Shown: positions 1 through 5,980 of the stretch, piece by piece
Position numbering within the stretch: the first letter of the stretch is position 1
Layout: the number at the start of each line of letters is the position of its first letter
Source: an uncultured beta proteobacterium
GTDB taxonomy: Bacteria; Pseudomonadota; Gammaproteobacteria; Burkholderiales; Burkholderiaceae
DNA length: 7,687 nucleotides
Assembly: GCA_903909925.1 (NCBI GenBank)
Contig: CAIVXR010000136.1
Coordinates: forward strand, 1 to 7,687
Reading direction: 5' to 3'
Notes under the pieces: model-generated
Databases searched by the model: none
What the model saw: the letters and a program-made list of their open reading frames with translations, nothing else
Told to the model about the DNA's origin: nothing
Translations under genes and position numbers: made by a program

Positions 1-208
1 CAGGTTTGTTATCGACGATGATGGGCTGTTTCAGGATCACACTCATCTTCTGGGCGATCTGGCGGCTACGAGAGTCGGCACCTCCACCTGCGCCATAAGG
101 CACGATGAAGTTAATCGGTTTATTGGGGTAGTTACTTTGTGCAAAAGAACTGGGGATGATTAATCCAAGAGTAAGCGCACAAATAAATAGTTTTTGAATA
201 CATTGCAT
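1..208 (-). CDS. TctC/Bug-family tripartite tricarboxylate transporter solute-binding protein, N-terminal part (cut by window edge)
   Basis: This is a periplasmic binding protein that would capture a small, usually carboxylated, solute for a tripartite tricarboxylate transporter. Only the first 69 residues lie in the window. A signal peptide is visible: a hydrophobic stretch at about residues 6-22, then SSFA-Q, with likely cleavage after A23. The mature start NYPNKPINFIVPYGAGGGAD follows, with the family's P-x-KPI strand, glycine loop and Asp45. Two in-frame ATGs compete. The one at 208 is preferred because GAGGT (219-215) lies 6 nt upstream, whereas the ATG at 214 directly abuts that site. 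It is the last visible gene of the minus-strand run, 19 nt after the second chrA-type gene. The ligand is unknown, and no TctA or TctB membrane gene is in view. Confidence 0.9.
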   Translation of the reverse strand, partial: MQCIQKLFICALTLGLIIPSSFAQSNYPNKPINFIVPYGAGGGADSRSRQIAQKMSVILKQPIIVDNKP

Positions 209-227
209 ACCCATACCTCAATTTAAA

Positions 228-749
228 TTAAATAAAACCTAAGATGCCTAAGGCTCCACCAATTGCAATGAGATAAAGTGGATGCCAACGCGTTAAGAGA
301 GTAATAGCGATTGTTCCTATCGTCAAGATATATGCAGCTTGACTGTGATTGATTTGCAAAGCGATTTGAAATGCAGAAGAGAGCACTAAGCCAATCGCTA
401 GGGCAGCCGCAGCATATTGAATTGTTTTTTTGCTTAAGGGATTTTTCATTCCTGTGATCAAGCGCTGTAAGTAGTAAACCAGAATAGATGATGGCCAAGA
501 TACGGCAAATGTTGCTAGTAGCGCTCCAAGAACACCATAAATATGCCAGCCGATGAGGGTGACGGTCATAAAGTTAGGCCCTGGCGCAGCCTGGGCTATT
601 GCAAAGTAATCAGAAAATGTTTGGACATCAATCCAATGCTCTTGATTAACAGCAAGATCAAATAAGACCGGCAATAAAGCGTTTACACCACCAAAGGCAA
701 TGAGCGAAAAGGCTGAGAGTTTTAAGAATAGGCTAAGCAGAATACTCAT
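228..749 (-). CDS. Short-chain ChrA-family transporter, second (C-half-like) subunit
   Basis: This is a 173-residue inner-membrane protein of the CHR (chromate ion transporter) superfamily. It is about half the length of classical ChrA (roughly 400 residues), so it belongs to the single-domain type that occurs as gene pairs. Visible signatures are F-G-G at residues 19-21, A-A-P-G-P-N at 54-59 in the first half, and several hydrophobic segments (about 66-96, 111-133 and 138-173). Its ATG overlaps the stop of the preceding chrA-type gene in an ATGA arrangement, which implies translational coupling and probably a heterodimer. In the family, paired short CHR proteins are both needed for chromate efflux. 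Chromate as the substrate here is not shown, since the gene sits among organic-acid genes and no chromate regulator is present. Recognition of the family is firm; the transported ion is uncertain. Confidence 0.9.
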   Translation of the reverse strand: MSILLSLFLKLSAFSLIAFGGVNALLPVLFDLAVNQEHWIDVQTFSDYFAIAQAAPGPNFMTVTLIGWHIYGVLGALLATFAVSWPSSILVYYLQRLITGMKNPLSKKTIQYAAAALAIGLVLSSAFQIALQINHSQAAYILTIGTIAITLLTRWHPLYLIAIGGALGILGFI

Positions 750-1285
750 AGAGCCTGAGCCTTTTTTCTTGCTAAGAGTACTGCGATTGGGGCAACTAGC
801 AGCACTACGTAGCCTAAGCCCAGATGAAATACTGTAGCAGCAATGATAGTGAGCGCTACCACTAAAAACATTGCCGGATAGCGTAACTCGTCGCGCATCA
901 TCTTAAAACCAGTTGAAGCGATTAAGCCAACACCTACTGCAGAAATGCCGCGAAGTAGCCCCTTAACAGTTTCAAGATAACTATAGTGTTCATATAAAAG
1001 GGCTAAACATAATACGATTGAAATGGGTCCGAGACATAAGCCAAGGGTTGCAGCCAATGCACCCCTTGCACCACCAAATCGAGAGCCAATACAAACAGCT
1101 AAATTCATAATATTGGGGCCCGGAACAATTTGGCAAATTCCTAAGATGGCGCTGAATTCTTCTGAAGTCAAAATTTTGTCACGCTCAACTAAAGTCCGCC
1201 GAGCCCAAGGTAGGACCCCCCCAAAACCAGACATCCCAATCTTGCTAAAGGTTAAGAATAGTTGCTTAGGTGTGAGCGTTTTCAA
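746..1285 (-). CDS. Short-chain ChrA-family transporter, first (N-half-like) subunit
   Basis: This is a 179-residue membrane protein of the CHR superfamily and the partner of the overlapping downstream gene. Visible signatures are G-F-G-G at residues 20-23, an acidic and basic stretch (R-R-T-L-V-E-R-D) at 29-36, V-P-G-P-N at 54-58, and the glycine-rich R-F-G-G-A-R-G-A segment at 69-76. Hydrophobic segments follow at about 78-98, 112-126, 138-153 and 156-172. The start is a TTG at 1285. It is chosen because the conserved L-F-L-T-F-S-K-I-G-x-x-G-F-G-G opening needs this frame, no ATG lies between it and the in-frame TAA at 1300-1298, and the next ATG (residue 18) would remove the first helix. 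No strong Shine-Dalgarno site is visible in the 25-nt gap after the dehydrogenase gene, so expression may rest on coupling to it. Function beyond anion transport is inferred. Confidence 0.88.
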   Translation of the reverse strand: MKTLTPKQLFLTFSKIGMSGFGGVLPWARRTLVERDKILTSEEFSAILGICQIVPGPNIMNLAVCIGSRFGGARGALAATLGLCLGPISIVLCLALLYEHYSYLETVKGLLRGISAVGVGLIASTGFKMMRDELRYPAMFLVVALTIIAATVFHLGLGYVVLLVAPIAVLLARKKAQAL

Positions 1286-1310
1286 AATGAGTGGGACTTA
1301 CGAGGACTTA

Positions 1311-2285
1311 TTACGGCTTGAATGGGTATGGTACTGGTTTGTGATCTAGCCAAGCTTCCAAGGTTTCTGTAATACCCTTAGCAAAGGCTGCAAAAATTGG
1401 CTCAGCAATAAATCCTAAATGGGGCGTCACTAATAAATTGGGCGTATTACGTAATGGATCGTTTTCTGGCAGCGGCTCAATATCAAATACGTCAACTGCA
1501 GCTTGCCCAGGTCTACCTGCAGCAAGTGCTTTTTGCAGATCACTCATGTTGATCAAAGCAGAGCGTGAGGTATTTACCAGTATCGAGTCGGGACGCATGA
1601 AAGCCAATTGATCTGCACTAAGAAGCCCCTTGGTTCCAGGACCTGCTACGAGGTGCATGGTGACAATCTTAGAGGTTTTGAGTAACTCTTCCATGCTGAC
1701 AGCTTTAGCATTCTCAGCCGCAGCGCGTTCGGGTGTCATGCGCGGACTCCAGGTCACTACTTCCATGCCAAAGGCTGCGCCTACACGAGCTACGCGACTG
1801 CCTATGGCGCCAAGCCCCATAACACCCAAGCGCTCTCCAGAGAGCATTGGTAGAACCGAGAGTTGATCGCGCCAGCCACCAGAAGTGATCAGCTTATTTT
1901 GTTCAATCAGACGCTTAGACGCCCCCAAAATTAAAGCCCAAGTAAGTTCTGCAGTCGTTTCTTTAGAGGGGCCACCAGGTGAGCATGCCATTGGGATATT
2001 ACGTGCTACTAAAGCAGACGCCTCGAGGGTGCCATTACGCTCACCAGTAAACATCAGAAATTTCAACTTTGGTAAGCGCGCAATCATGGCCTCATTAAAA
2101 GGTGAGCGATCGCGTACGATCGCAATTGCATCAGCATCTTTGACGGCTTCATACAAAGGCTCATCACGCAAAGGCTTGTGATGGAAAGTAAGATTTGCGC
2201 GTTGCTCTAATTTATTCCAATCAGAAAACCGACGTAAAGCCTGTTCGTAATCTCCAAGGATGACAATGTTTGGTAATGAAGCCAT
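1311..2285 (-). CDS. D-2-hydroxyacid dehydrogenase family protein, NAD(P)-dependent
   Basis: This is a cytosolic oxidoreductase predicted to interconvert a 2-oxo acid and a D-2-hydroxy acid using NAD(H) or NADP(H). Its 324 residues are normal for the family. The nucleotide-binding G-x-G-x-x-G loop is G157-L-G-A-I-G162. The catalytic set is complete: Arg241 in N-T-S-R-S-A-L, Glu270 in D-I-E-P-L-P, and His289 in T-P-H-L-G-F. At the end of the second Rossmann strand, where NAD-preferring enzymes usually have Asp, the sequence is W-S-P-R (179-182), so cofactor preference is open and NADP is possible. The gene starts 20 nt after the MmgE/PrpD gene stop, with a weak GAAAG site upstream. A catabolic role on a hydroxy acid made or used by the neighbouring enzyme is an inference; the exact substrate cannot be read. 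Glyoxylate/hydroxypyruvate reductase and 3-phosphoglycerate dehydrogenase are family relatives, not claimed identities. Confidence 0.92.
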   Translation of the reverse strand: MASLPNIVILGDYEQALRRFSDWNKLEQRANLTFHHKPLRDEPLYEAVKDADAIAIVRDRSPFNEAMIARLPKLKFLMFTGERNGTLEASALVARNIPMACSPGGPSKETTAELTWALILGASKRLIEQNKLITSGGWRDQLSVLPMLSGERLGVMGLGAIGSRVARVGAAFGMEVVTWSPRMTPERAAAENAKAVSMEELLKTSKIVTMHLVAGPGTKGLLSADQLAFMRPDSILVNTSRSALINMSDLQKALAAGRPGQAAVDVFDIEPLPENDPLRNTPNLLVTPHLGFIAEPIFAAFAKGITETLEAWLDHKPVPYPFKP

Positions 2286-2305
2286 ATCAAATACTTTCTA
2301 ATAAA

Positions 2306-3679
2306 TTAATCTGGAGTACAAAGACTCAGGATTTTTTTGAGATCGGATGCTTGGCCTAATTTCCAGAGTTCAGAGATGAGTTGGCTAGTCTTTTCTTTGC
2401 CGATCACTGGCTGTGCTAGGTTAGTAAACTTCTGTTCTAAATTAGCATCTGTCATAGGGTTTTCTACAGAGCCAATCGCGTTCTTCACAAAAATGTGAAC
2501 TTCTTTGCCATTCTTCAAAAAGGCTTTGACATCTACAGAGGCCTCGCTGATCGATGTATCTGTCGTCGCATTCACCTTGGCGCGTAAGGCTACGACATCT
2601 GCGCGATTAACAATGTCATCTGCATATTCACCTTCACCGGCTTGACCAAAAATTAAGCCAACAGCACAACCGTGATAAACGCTGAACTTCCCTTCTAGAC
2701 CATCTTTAGGAGTCTTCTTGCCAGTGAGTTCTAAAACAAGGGGATGAGCGCGTAATTCGATACGCTCTACATCTTCCGCCTTAACGCCTTGGGCGCGCAA
2801 TTGGGCGCAAGCATCTATTGCTGGATGAATCACAATTCCACACGCAAAAGGTTTGTAAGTATTTAATGAAATCTCAAAAGATTTTCCTAAGGCGCGATCA
2901 ATTTCTGACCAATCACATTTAGTAGATACAGTTTGCATATAGCCACGACCCGCTTCTAATGCTTTTGTGCTCGCAGTAAAGCCATGCTTAGCTAAGAGTG
3001 CTGAGAGCTGACCGGCGCGTGCAGCACCACCTGGGTGGAAAGGCTTAGTCATCGTGCCAAACTGTTCTCGCATACCAACTGGTTGTGAAGCTGCAATACC
3101 TAAAGCCATAGTGGTTTTCTGAAGATCAAGACCCATTAGGCGTGAGCATGCAGCTGCAGAACCTAACATGCCAGTAGAGCCAGTAATATGCCAACCACGA
3201 TGGTAGTGGTCTGGATACATGGCATTGCCAACACGGCATGCAACATCAATACCCAAGACAAGTGCGTCAATCATTTGGCGACCACTGACATTGGTGTGTT
3301 CGCCCAATGCCAGGATAGCTGAGGCTACTGGGCCTGCCGGATGAATCACAGTCTTGAGATGAGTGTCATCAAAGTCAAATGTGTGCGAGCTAATACCATT
3401 AATGAGTGCGGCACCACCCATATCCACTTTGTCTTTCCGCCCCAAGATGCTAGCTTGAGCAGCGGGCTGAAATTCTCGAATAGCTGCCAAGGATGATTCA
3501 ACACTTTCATGGTTAGCAGCCCCAATAGCGCAGCCTAGCCAGTTTAAGAAGGTGCGATGAGCCTCATGATCAACTTCAGGCGTCCACCCTTGACTTGGAT
3601 GGGAGCTAACAAACTCCGCCAGAATTTTAGTGACTGGTGGTGCGTTTAGATCGGCTGCAGCGGCAATAGCTTGAGACAT
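2306..3679 (-). CDS. MmgE/PrpD family protein (2-methylcitrate dehydratase-like)
   Basis: This is a 457-residue cytosolic protein of the family that contains 2-methylcitrate dehydratase (PrpD), cis-aconitate decarboxylase and MmgE. Visible family marks are F-D-F-D-D-T-H at residues 101-107, H-P-A-G-P at 113-117, H-I-T-G-S-T-G at 164-170, and T-K-P-F-H-P-G-G-A-A-R-A-G at 211-223. The C-terminal lid domain follows, with N-P-M-T-D near residue 410. The family's known reactions act on tricarboxylic or dicarboxylic acids, adding or removing water or CO2. No prpB, prpC or acnD gene is nearby, so a methylcitrate-cycle role is not supported and many homologues have unknown substrates. The start is well supported: AGGAAA (3689-3684) ends 4 nt before the ATG. 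It lies 44 nt downstream of a TctC binding-protein gene, which suggests that the captured solute, or a product of it, is the substrate. Confidence 0.93.
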   Translation of the reverse strand: MSQAIAAAADLNAPPVTKILAEFVSSHPSQGWTPEVDHEAHRTFLNWLGCAIGAANHESVESSLAAIREFQPAAQASILGRKDKVDMGGAALINGISSHTFDFDDTHLKTVIHPAGPVASAILALGEHTNVSGRQMIDALVLGIDVACRVGNAMYPDHYHRGWHITGSTGMLGSAAACSRLMGLDLQKTTMALGIAASQPVGMREQFGTMTKPFHPGGAARAGQLSALLAKHGFTASTKALEAGRGYMQTVSTKCDWSEIDRALGKSFEISLNTYKPFACGIVIHPAIDACAQLRAQGVKAEDVERIELRAHPLVLELTGKKTPKDGLEGKFSVYHGCAVGLIFGQAGEGEYADDIVNRADVVALRAKVNATTDTSISEASVDVKAFLKNGKEVHIFVKNAIGSVENPMTDANLEQKFTNLAQPVIGKEKTSQLISELWKLGQASDLKKILSLCTPD

Positions 3680-3723
3680 ATGATTTCCTGTGAATAGTAT
3701 TCAGTTGTTAGGTGTAGATTGAT

Positions 3724-4722
3724 TTAATCAATTTCAATATGGCGGTCTTTAGCCACTTTAGCCCAGCGCGCAATATCGTCTTTGATGTAATTGCTAAATT
3801 GGGATGGAGTCATTGGCATGAGTGTCATAGCCTCACTCGTCATTTTTTCGGAGAAGTCAGGCAAGGCAAGCACCTGATTAAGTTCTGTATTTAATTTTGC
3901 AGTGATGGCAGGTGGCAGATTGGCTGGGCCAACTAAGCCATACCATTGCTGTCCATCAAAACCGCTATAACCCAGCTCTTTAAATGTGGGGATGGTAGGT
4001 GCTGCTGAACTTCGCTTGGCTCCAGTAACAGCAAGGCCACGGACTCGATTTGAGTTGATATAAGGCAGCGCTGCAAACAGGGTTGGGAACATGGCTTGAG
4101 TTTGCCCCGCTAACAAGTCTGTATAAGCAGGGCCAACACCGCGATATGGCACATGAACCATGAATATCCCTGCAGCTAATTTCAACTGCTCCATGCCAAG
4201 ATGGGTAAGAGTGCCAGGGCCTGCTGAGCCGTAACTGAGTTTTGCTGGATTCTTTTTGGCGTAATCTACAAATTCTTTAAAGTTTTTAATCGGTAGTTCT
4301 GAATTAATGATTAAAACGTTTGGCGTAGCGCCAATCATGCCAATGGGCGTGAAATCCTTGATGGCGTCGTAGGGAAGTTTTCGAACTGCAGGGTTGGTGC
4401 CATGTGTGCCGACATAGGCGATCATCAGAGTGTAGCCATCAGCAGGCGCTTTAGCAGTTGCTTGGGAGGCAATCGATCCACCCCCACCACCCATATTCTC
4501 AACTACAACTGTTTGACCTAGAGAGCGAGAGAGTTTTTCTGCAACAGCTCTAGCAATATTATCTAGACCTCCACCGGCAGCAACTGGCGCTATGAGTTTG
4601 ATAGGTTTTACGGGGTAAGCAGTGGCGCTTTGAGCTTGAGCTCCGATACTAAGCGTCAGGCTAGCTATGGCGACAATAAAAGATAAAAAAATCGGCATTG
4701 GCCGATTGCTTGTTTTAGGCAT
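3724..4722 (-). CDS. TctC/Bug-family tripartite tricarboxylate transporter solute-binding protein
   Basis: This is a full-length (332 residue) periplasmic binding protein. A signal peptide spans residues 1-30: basic K3/R7, a hydrophobic core at about 11-26, and A-Q-A before the cut at 30/31. The mature protein begins near Y36-P-V-K-P-I and carries the glycine loop A-A-G-G-G-L-D with Asp54. Further family marks are the L-P-Y-D-x-I-K-D-F-T-P-I segment, Y-G-S-A-G-P-G-T-L-T-H, the ligand-pocket V-P-Y-R-G-V-G-P, and the closing W-Y-G-L-V-G-P-A-N-L-P. It is the first gene of the minus-strand run and so would be transcribed from the divergent region next to it. Known Bug proteins bind dicarboxylates, amino acids, aromatic acids or nicotinate-type compounds, and the pocket cannot be assigned by eye. 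The Shine-Dalgarno site is weak (GGAT about 8 nt upstream). The ATG shown is the natural start for the signal peptide. Confidence 0.95.
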   Translation of the reverse strand: MPKTSNRPMPIFLSFIVAIASLTLSIGAQAQSATAYPVKPIKLIAPVAAGGGLDNIARAVAEKLSRSLGQTVVVENMGGGGGSIASQATAKAPADGYTLMIAYVGTHGTNPAVRKLPYDAIKDFTPIGMIGATPNVLIINSELPIKNFKEFVDYAKKNPAKLSYGSAGPGTLTHLGMEQLKLAAGIFMVHVPYRGVGPAYTDLLAGQTQAMFPTLFAALPYINSNRVRGLAVTGAKRSSAAPTIPTFKELGYSGFDGQQWYGLVGPANLPPAITAKLNTELNQVLALPDFSEKMTSEAMTLMPMTPSQFSNYIKDDIARWAKVAKDRHIEID

Positions 4723-4813
4723 TTTTTAAATCCAGATGATTGTGATGAATTAATGTACTCTTACGGAGTAATTTTACTATTGATGACAAATCTATTTGGA
4801 TAGAGGAAATAGC
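4723..4813. promoter_or_regulatory. Divergent intergenic region, expected promoters for the minus-strand operon and the small ABM-type gene
   Basis: The 91 nt between two divergent starts must hold signals for both directions unless transcription reads in from outside. The stretch is AT-rich. On the plus strand TACTAT (4775-4780) resembles a -10 box but has no good -35 at the normal distance. On the minus strand TTGTCA is a good -35 match, yet no -10 hexamer sits 16-18 nt from it. I therefore do not assign promoter boxes. Overlapping short inverted repeats occupy the centre and are listed separately. On the plus side AGAGGA (4802-4807) is a clear ribosome-binding site for the ATG at 4814. Confidence 0.4.
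4756..4778. repeat. Overlapping short inverted repeats, candidate operator
   Basis: Two dyads share a central half-site. TACTC (4756-4760) pairs with GAGTA (4766-4770) across 5 nt. AGTAA (4767-4771) pairs with TTACT (4774-4778) across 2 nt. The result is three TACT/AGTA half-sites in alternating orientation, with the two outer ones 19 bp apart. They sit midway between divergent genes, where a repressor or LysR/GntR-type regulator could control both sides. No regulator gene is in the window. Arms of 5 bp in AT-rich DNA can arise by chance, so this is a candidate only. Confidence 0.3.
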
Positions 4814-5116
4814 ATGATTTTGGAACATTGCGACATCGAAATTGACCCGGCAAAGCAGAAGGAGTTCGAGGAGGCTATTTTGCGGGGCGTAGAGACAGTA
4901 ATATCGAAGGCTAAGGGTTTTAGGGGTTACAAGGTAAATCACAGCATAGAAACACCAGCGCGCTATTTATTGCTCATTTACTGGGATACCTTAGAAAATC
5001 ACATGGTAGATTTTCGGGGGTCTGCATCCTTTGCGGATTGGCGCGCCATTGTTGGACCTTTCTTTGCAAAGCCACCCTTTGTAGAGCATATGACTTTAGT
5101 TGGTAAGTCAGCTTAA
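4814..5116 (+). CDS. Small ABM-fold (antibiotic biosynthesis monooxygenase-like) dimeric alpha/beta protein
   Basis: This is a 100-residue cytosolic protein whose pattern fits the ABM/dimeric alpha-beta barrel superfamily. It has an initial strand (residues 1-9), an amphipathic helix (D11 to about A33), and G-F-R-G-Y-K-V strand entry at 35-41. A central strand Y-L-L-L-I-Y-W-D at 51-58 leads into a helix with F-A-D-W (73-76), and the final strand is F-V-E-H-M-T-L-V at 89-96. Members include heme-degrading and quinone-type monooxygenases as well as many proteins of unknown role. No catalytic residue set can be claimed here. The start at 4814 is chosen over a TTG 18 nt upstream because AGAGGA sits 6 nt before this ATG. 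It is a single-gene unit, divergent from the TctC operon and convergent with trhO, 5 nt from its stop. A link to either neighbour is unproven. Confidence 0.85.
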   Translation: MILEHCDIEIDPAKQKEFEEAILRGVETVISKAKGFRGYKVNHSIETPARYLLLIYWDTLENHMVDFRGSASFADWRAIVGPFFAKPPFVEHMTLVGKSA

Positions 5117-5143
5117 ATTACTTAGCCTGCTTTAAGCTTTTTT
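5110..5143 (+). terminator. Weak rho-independent terminator after the ABM-type gene
   Basis: AGCTTAAA (5110-5117) pairs with TTTAAGCT (5131-5138), an 8-bp perfect stem with a 13-nt loop, followed directly by five T residues (5139-5143). The stem includes the gene's TAA stop, and its right arm lies inside the 3' end of convergent trhO. The stem has only two G-C pairs and a long loop, so it is weak. No T-run follows on the opposite strand, so it would work for the plus strand only. Confidence 0.42.
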
Positions 5144-5892
5144 CTAATAGATTGCTCGGCTGGAATGGAATCAAGAGAGGGCTCAAGAGCTTCGCGCTCA
5201 TCAAAGACAAAGCAAGTGCCCTTGTAATGCGCGGAGCCTACTTCTTCAAAATATTTGAGAATGCCGCCTTCTAATTGATAGCTATGTTGCATACCGATCT
5301 CACGCATATAAAGACCGGATTTTTCACAACGAATTCCACCAGTACAAAAGCTCACTAAAGTTTTATCCGCAAGCCTATCTTTGTGAGCAGCAATTGCCTT
5401 TGGAAATTGGGTGAACTTTTCAATATTGAAGTGCAGAGCGTTTTCAAATGTGCCGTATTCAACTTCAAAAGCATTGCGTGTATCTACCATGACTACAGGG
5501 CGCCCTAAGTCGTCGGTGCCGCGCTCAAGCCACTCTTGTAATTTCTTGGGCTTAATAAAATTTGCGCGACCCTCTTCAGGGCGAATCGCTGGATGATTCA
5601 TGCGAATAATTTCATTTTTCAGTTTGATCAACATCTTCTTAAATGGCTGATCTTCTGACCAGCTTTCTTTTGCTTCGAGAGGTGTAAAGCGTGGGTCTGT
5701 ACGTAGCCAATCGAGAAAGCTGCGTAGCGCAATCTCTTTGCCAGCCAAAAACAGATTGATACCTTCGCCAGTGAGCAAAATAGTGCCTTTAAGCTCTCGG
5801 CTATTGCATTCGTTCAGCATTTTGGCGCGCAAGTCAGGTAGACCATCTAGGCTAACAAATAAATAGGCGGCAATATTTAAAATCGACTTCAT
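5122..5892 (-). CDS. trhO: tRNA uridine(34) hydroxylase TrhO (rhodanese-domain, YceA/UPF0176 family)
   Basis: TrhO performs the oxygen-dependent hydroxylation of U34 in a set of tRNAs to 5-hydroxyuridine, the first step towards 5-oxyacetyl or 5-methoxy uridine at the wobble position. The N-terminal alpha/beta domain covers about residues 1-95, with the family segment G-T-I-L-L-T-G-E-G-I-N at 36-46. A rhodanese domain follows at about 115-220, starting V-D-T-R-N-x-x-E at 136-143. Its active-site loop is C183-T-G-G-I-R-C-E190 with Cys183 catalytic, and L-E-G-G-I-L-K-Y follows at 207-214. G-T-C-F-V-F-D-E-R at 225-233 closes the conserved part. At 256 residues it is shorter than the E. coli protein (about 350) and lacks that protein's cysteine-rich tail. 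The start is supported by AGAGAGG 4 nt before the ATG. It is a housekeeping gene unrelated to the transport genes beside it. Confidence 0.95.
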   Translation of the reverse strand: MKSILNIAAYLFVSLDGLPDLRAKMLNECNSRELKGTILLTGEGINLFLAGKEIALRSFLDWLRTDPRFTPLEAKESWSEDQPFKKMLIKLKNEIIRMNHPAIRPEEGRANFIKPKKLQEWLERGTDDLGRPVVMVDTRNAFEVEYGTFENALHFNIEKFTQFPKAIAAHKDRLADKTLVSFCTGGIRCEKSGLYMREIGMQHSYQLEGGILKYFEEVGSAHYKGTCFVFDEREALEPSLDSIPAEQSIRKKLKAG

Positions 5893-5980
5893 TTTTCCTC
5901 TCTTTGGGCTGCCCAGTCATTATCGAGCAAATACACCTTGGGGGTGGTAATCTTGAGGTCTTATTTAAAGGAGACAACCC
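5893..5980. promoter_or_regulatory. Divergent intergenic region between trhO and the third TctC gene
   Basis: This 88-nt stretch separates two divergent starts. On the minus strand GATAAT (5924-5919) is a good -10 match about 27 nt before the trhO ATG, but no -35 match is seen at 16-18 nt. A perfect 11-nt palindrome, TGGGC-T-GCCCA, lies at 5905-5915, and CACC/GGTG arms (5934-5937 and 5943-5946) flank a 5-nt loop. Either could be a chance match. On the plus strand the strong ribosome-binding site AAAGGAG (5967-5973 region) lies about 7 nt before the ATG at 5981. No confident plus-strand promoter could be picked out. Confidence 0.35.

Noticed and set aside
228..1285. A single long chrA gene broken by a frameshift
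   Set aside because: Each half carries its own FGG and PGP motifs and its own start, and they join by a normal ATGA overlap. This is the known paired short-chain arrangement.
1023..1349. Plus-strand open frame of 108 codons opposite the first ChrA gene
   Set aside because: It is antisense to a well-supported gene, has no family features and no ribosome-binding site. Similar shadow frames at 1630-1866, 1885-2181, 4715-4942, 5411-5596, 6544-6780 and 6698-6979 were dropped for the same reason.
2306..3679. Naming the MmgE/PrpD gene prpD
   Set aside because: No prpB, prpC, acnD or prpF is nearby and the family is functionally broad, so the methylcitrate-cycle name is not supported.
4796..4813. 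TTG start at 4796 for the ABM-type gene
   Set aside because: The ribosome-binding site AGAGGA would then lie inside the coding region. The ATG at 4814 has ideal spacing to it.
5905..5915. TGGGC-T-GCCCA palindrome as an operator
   Set aside because: Arms of 5 bp with no second copy in the region are too short to call a binding site without comparison to relatives.
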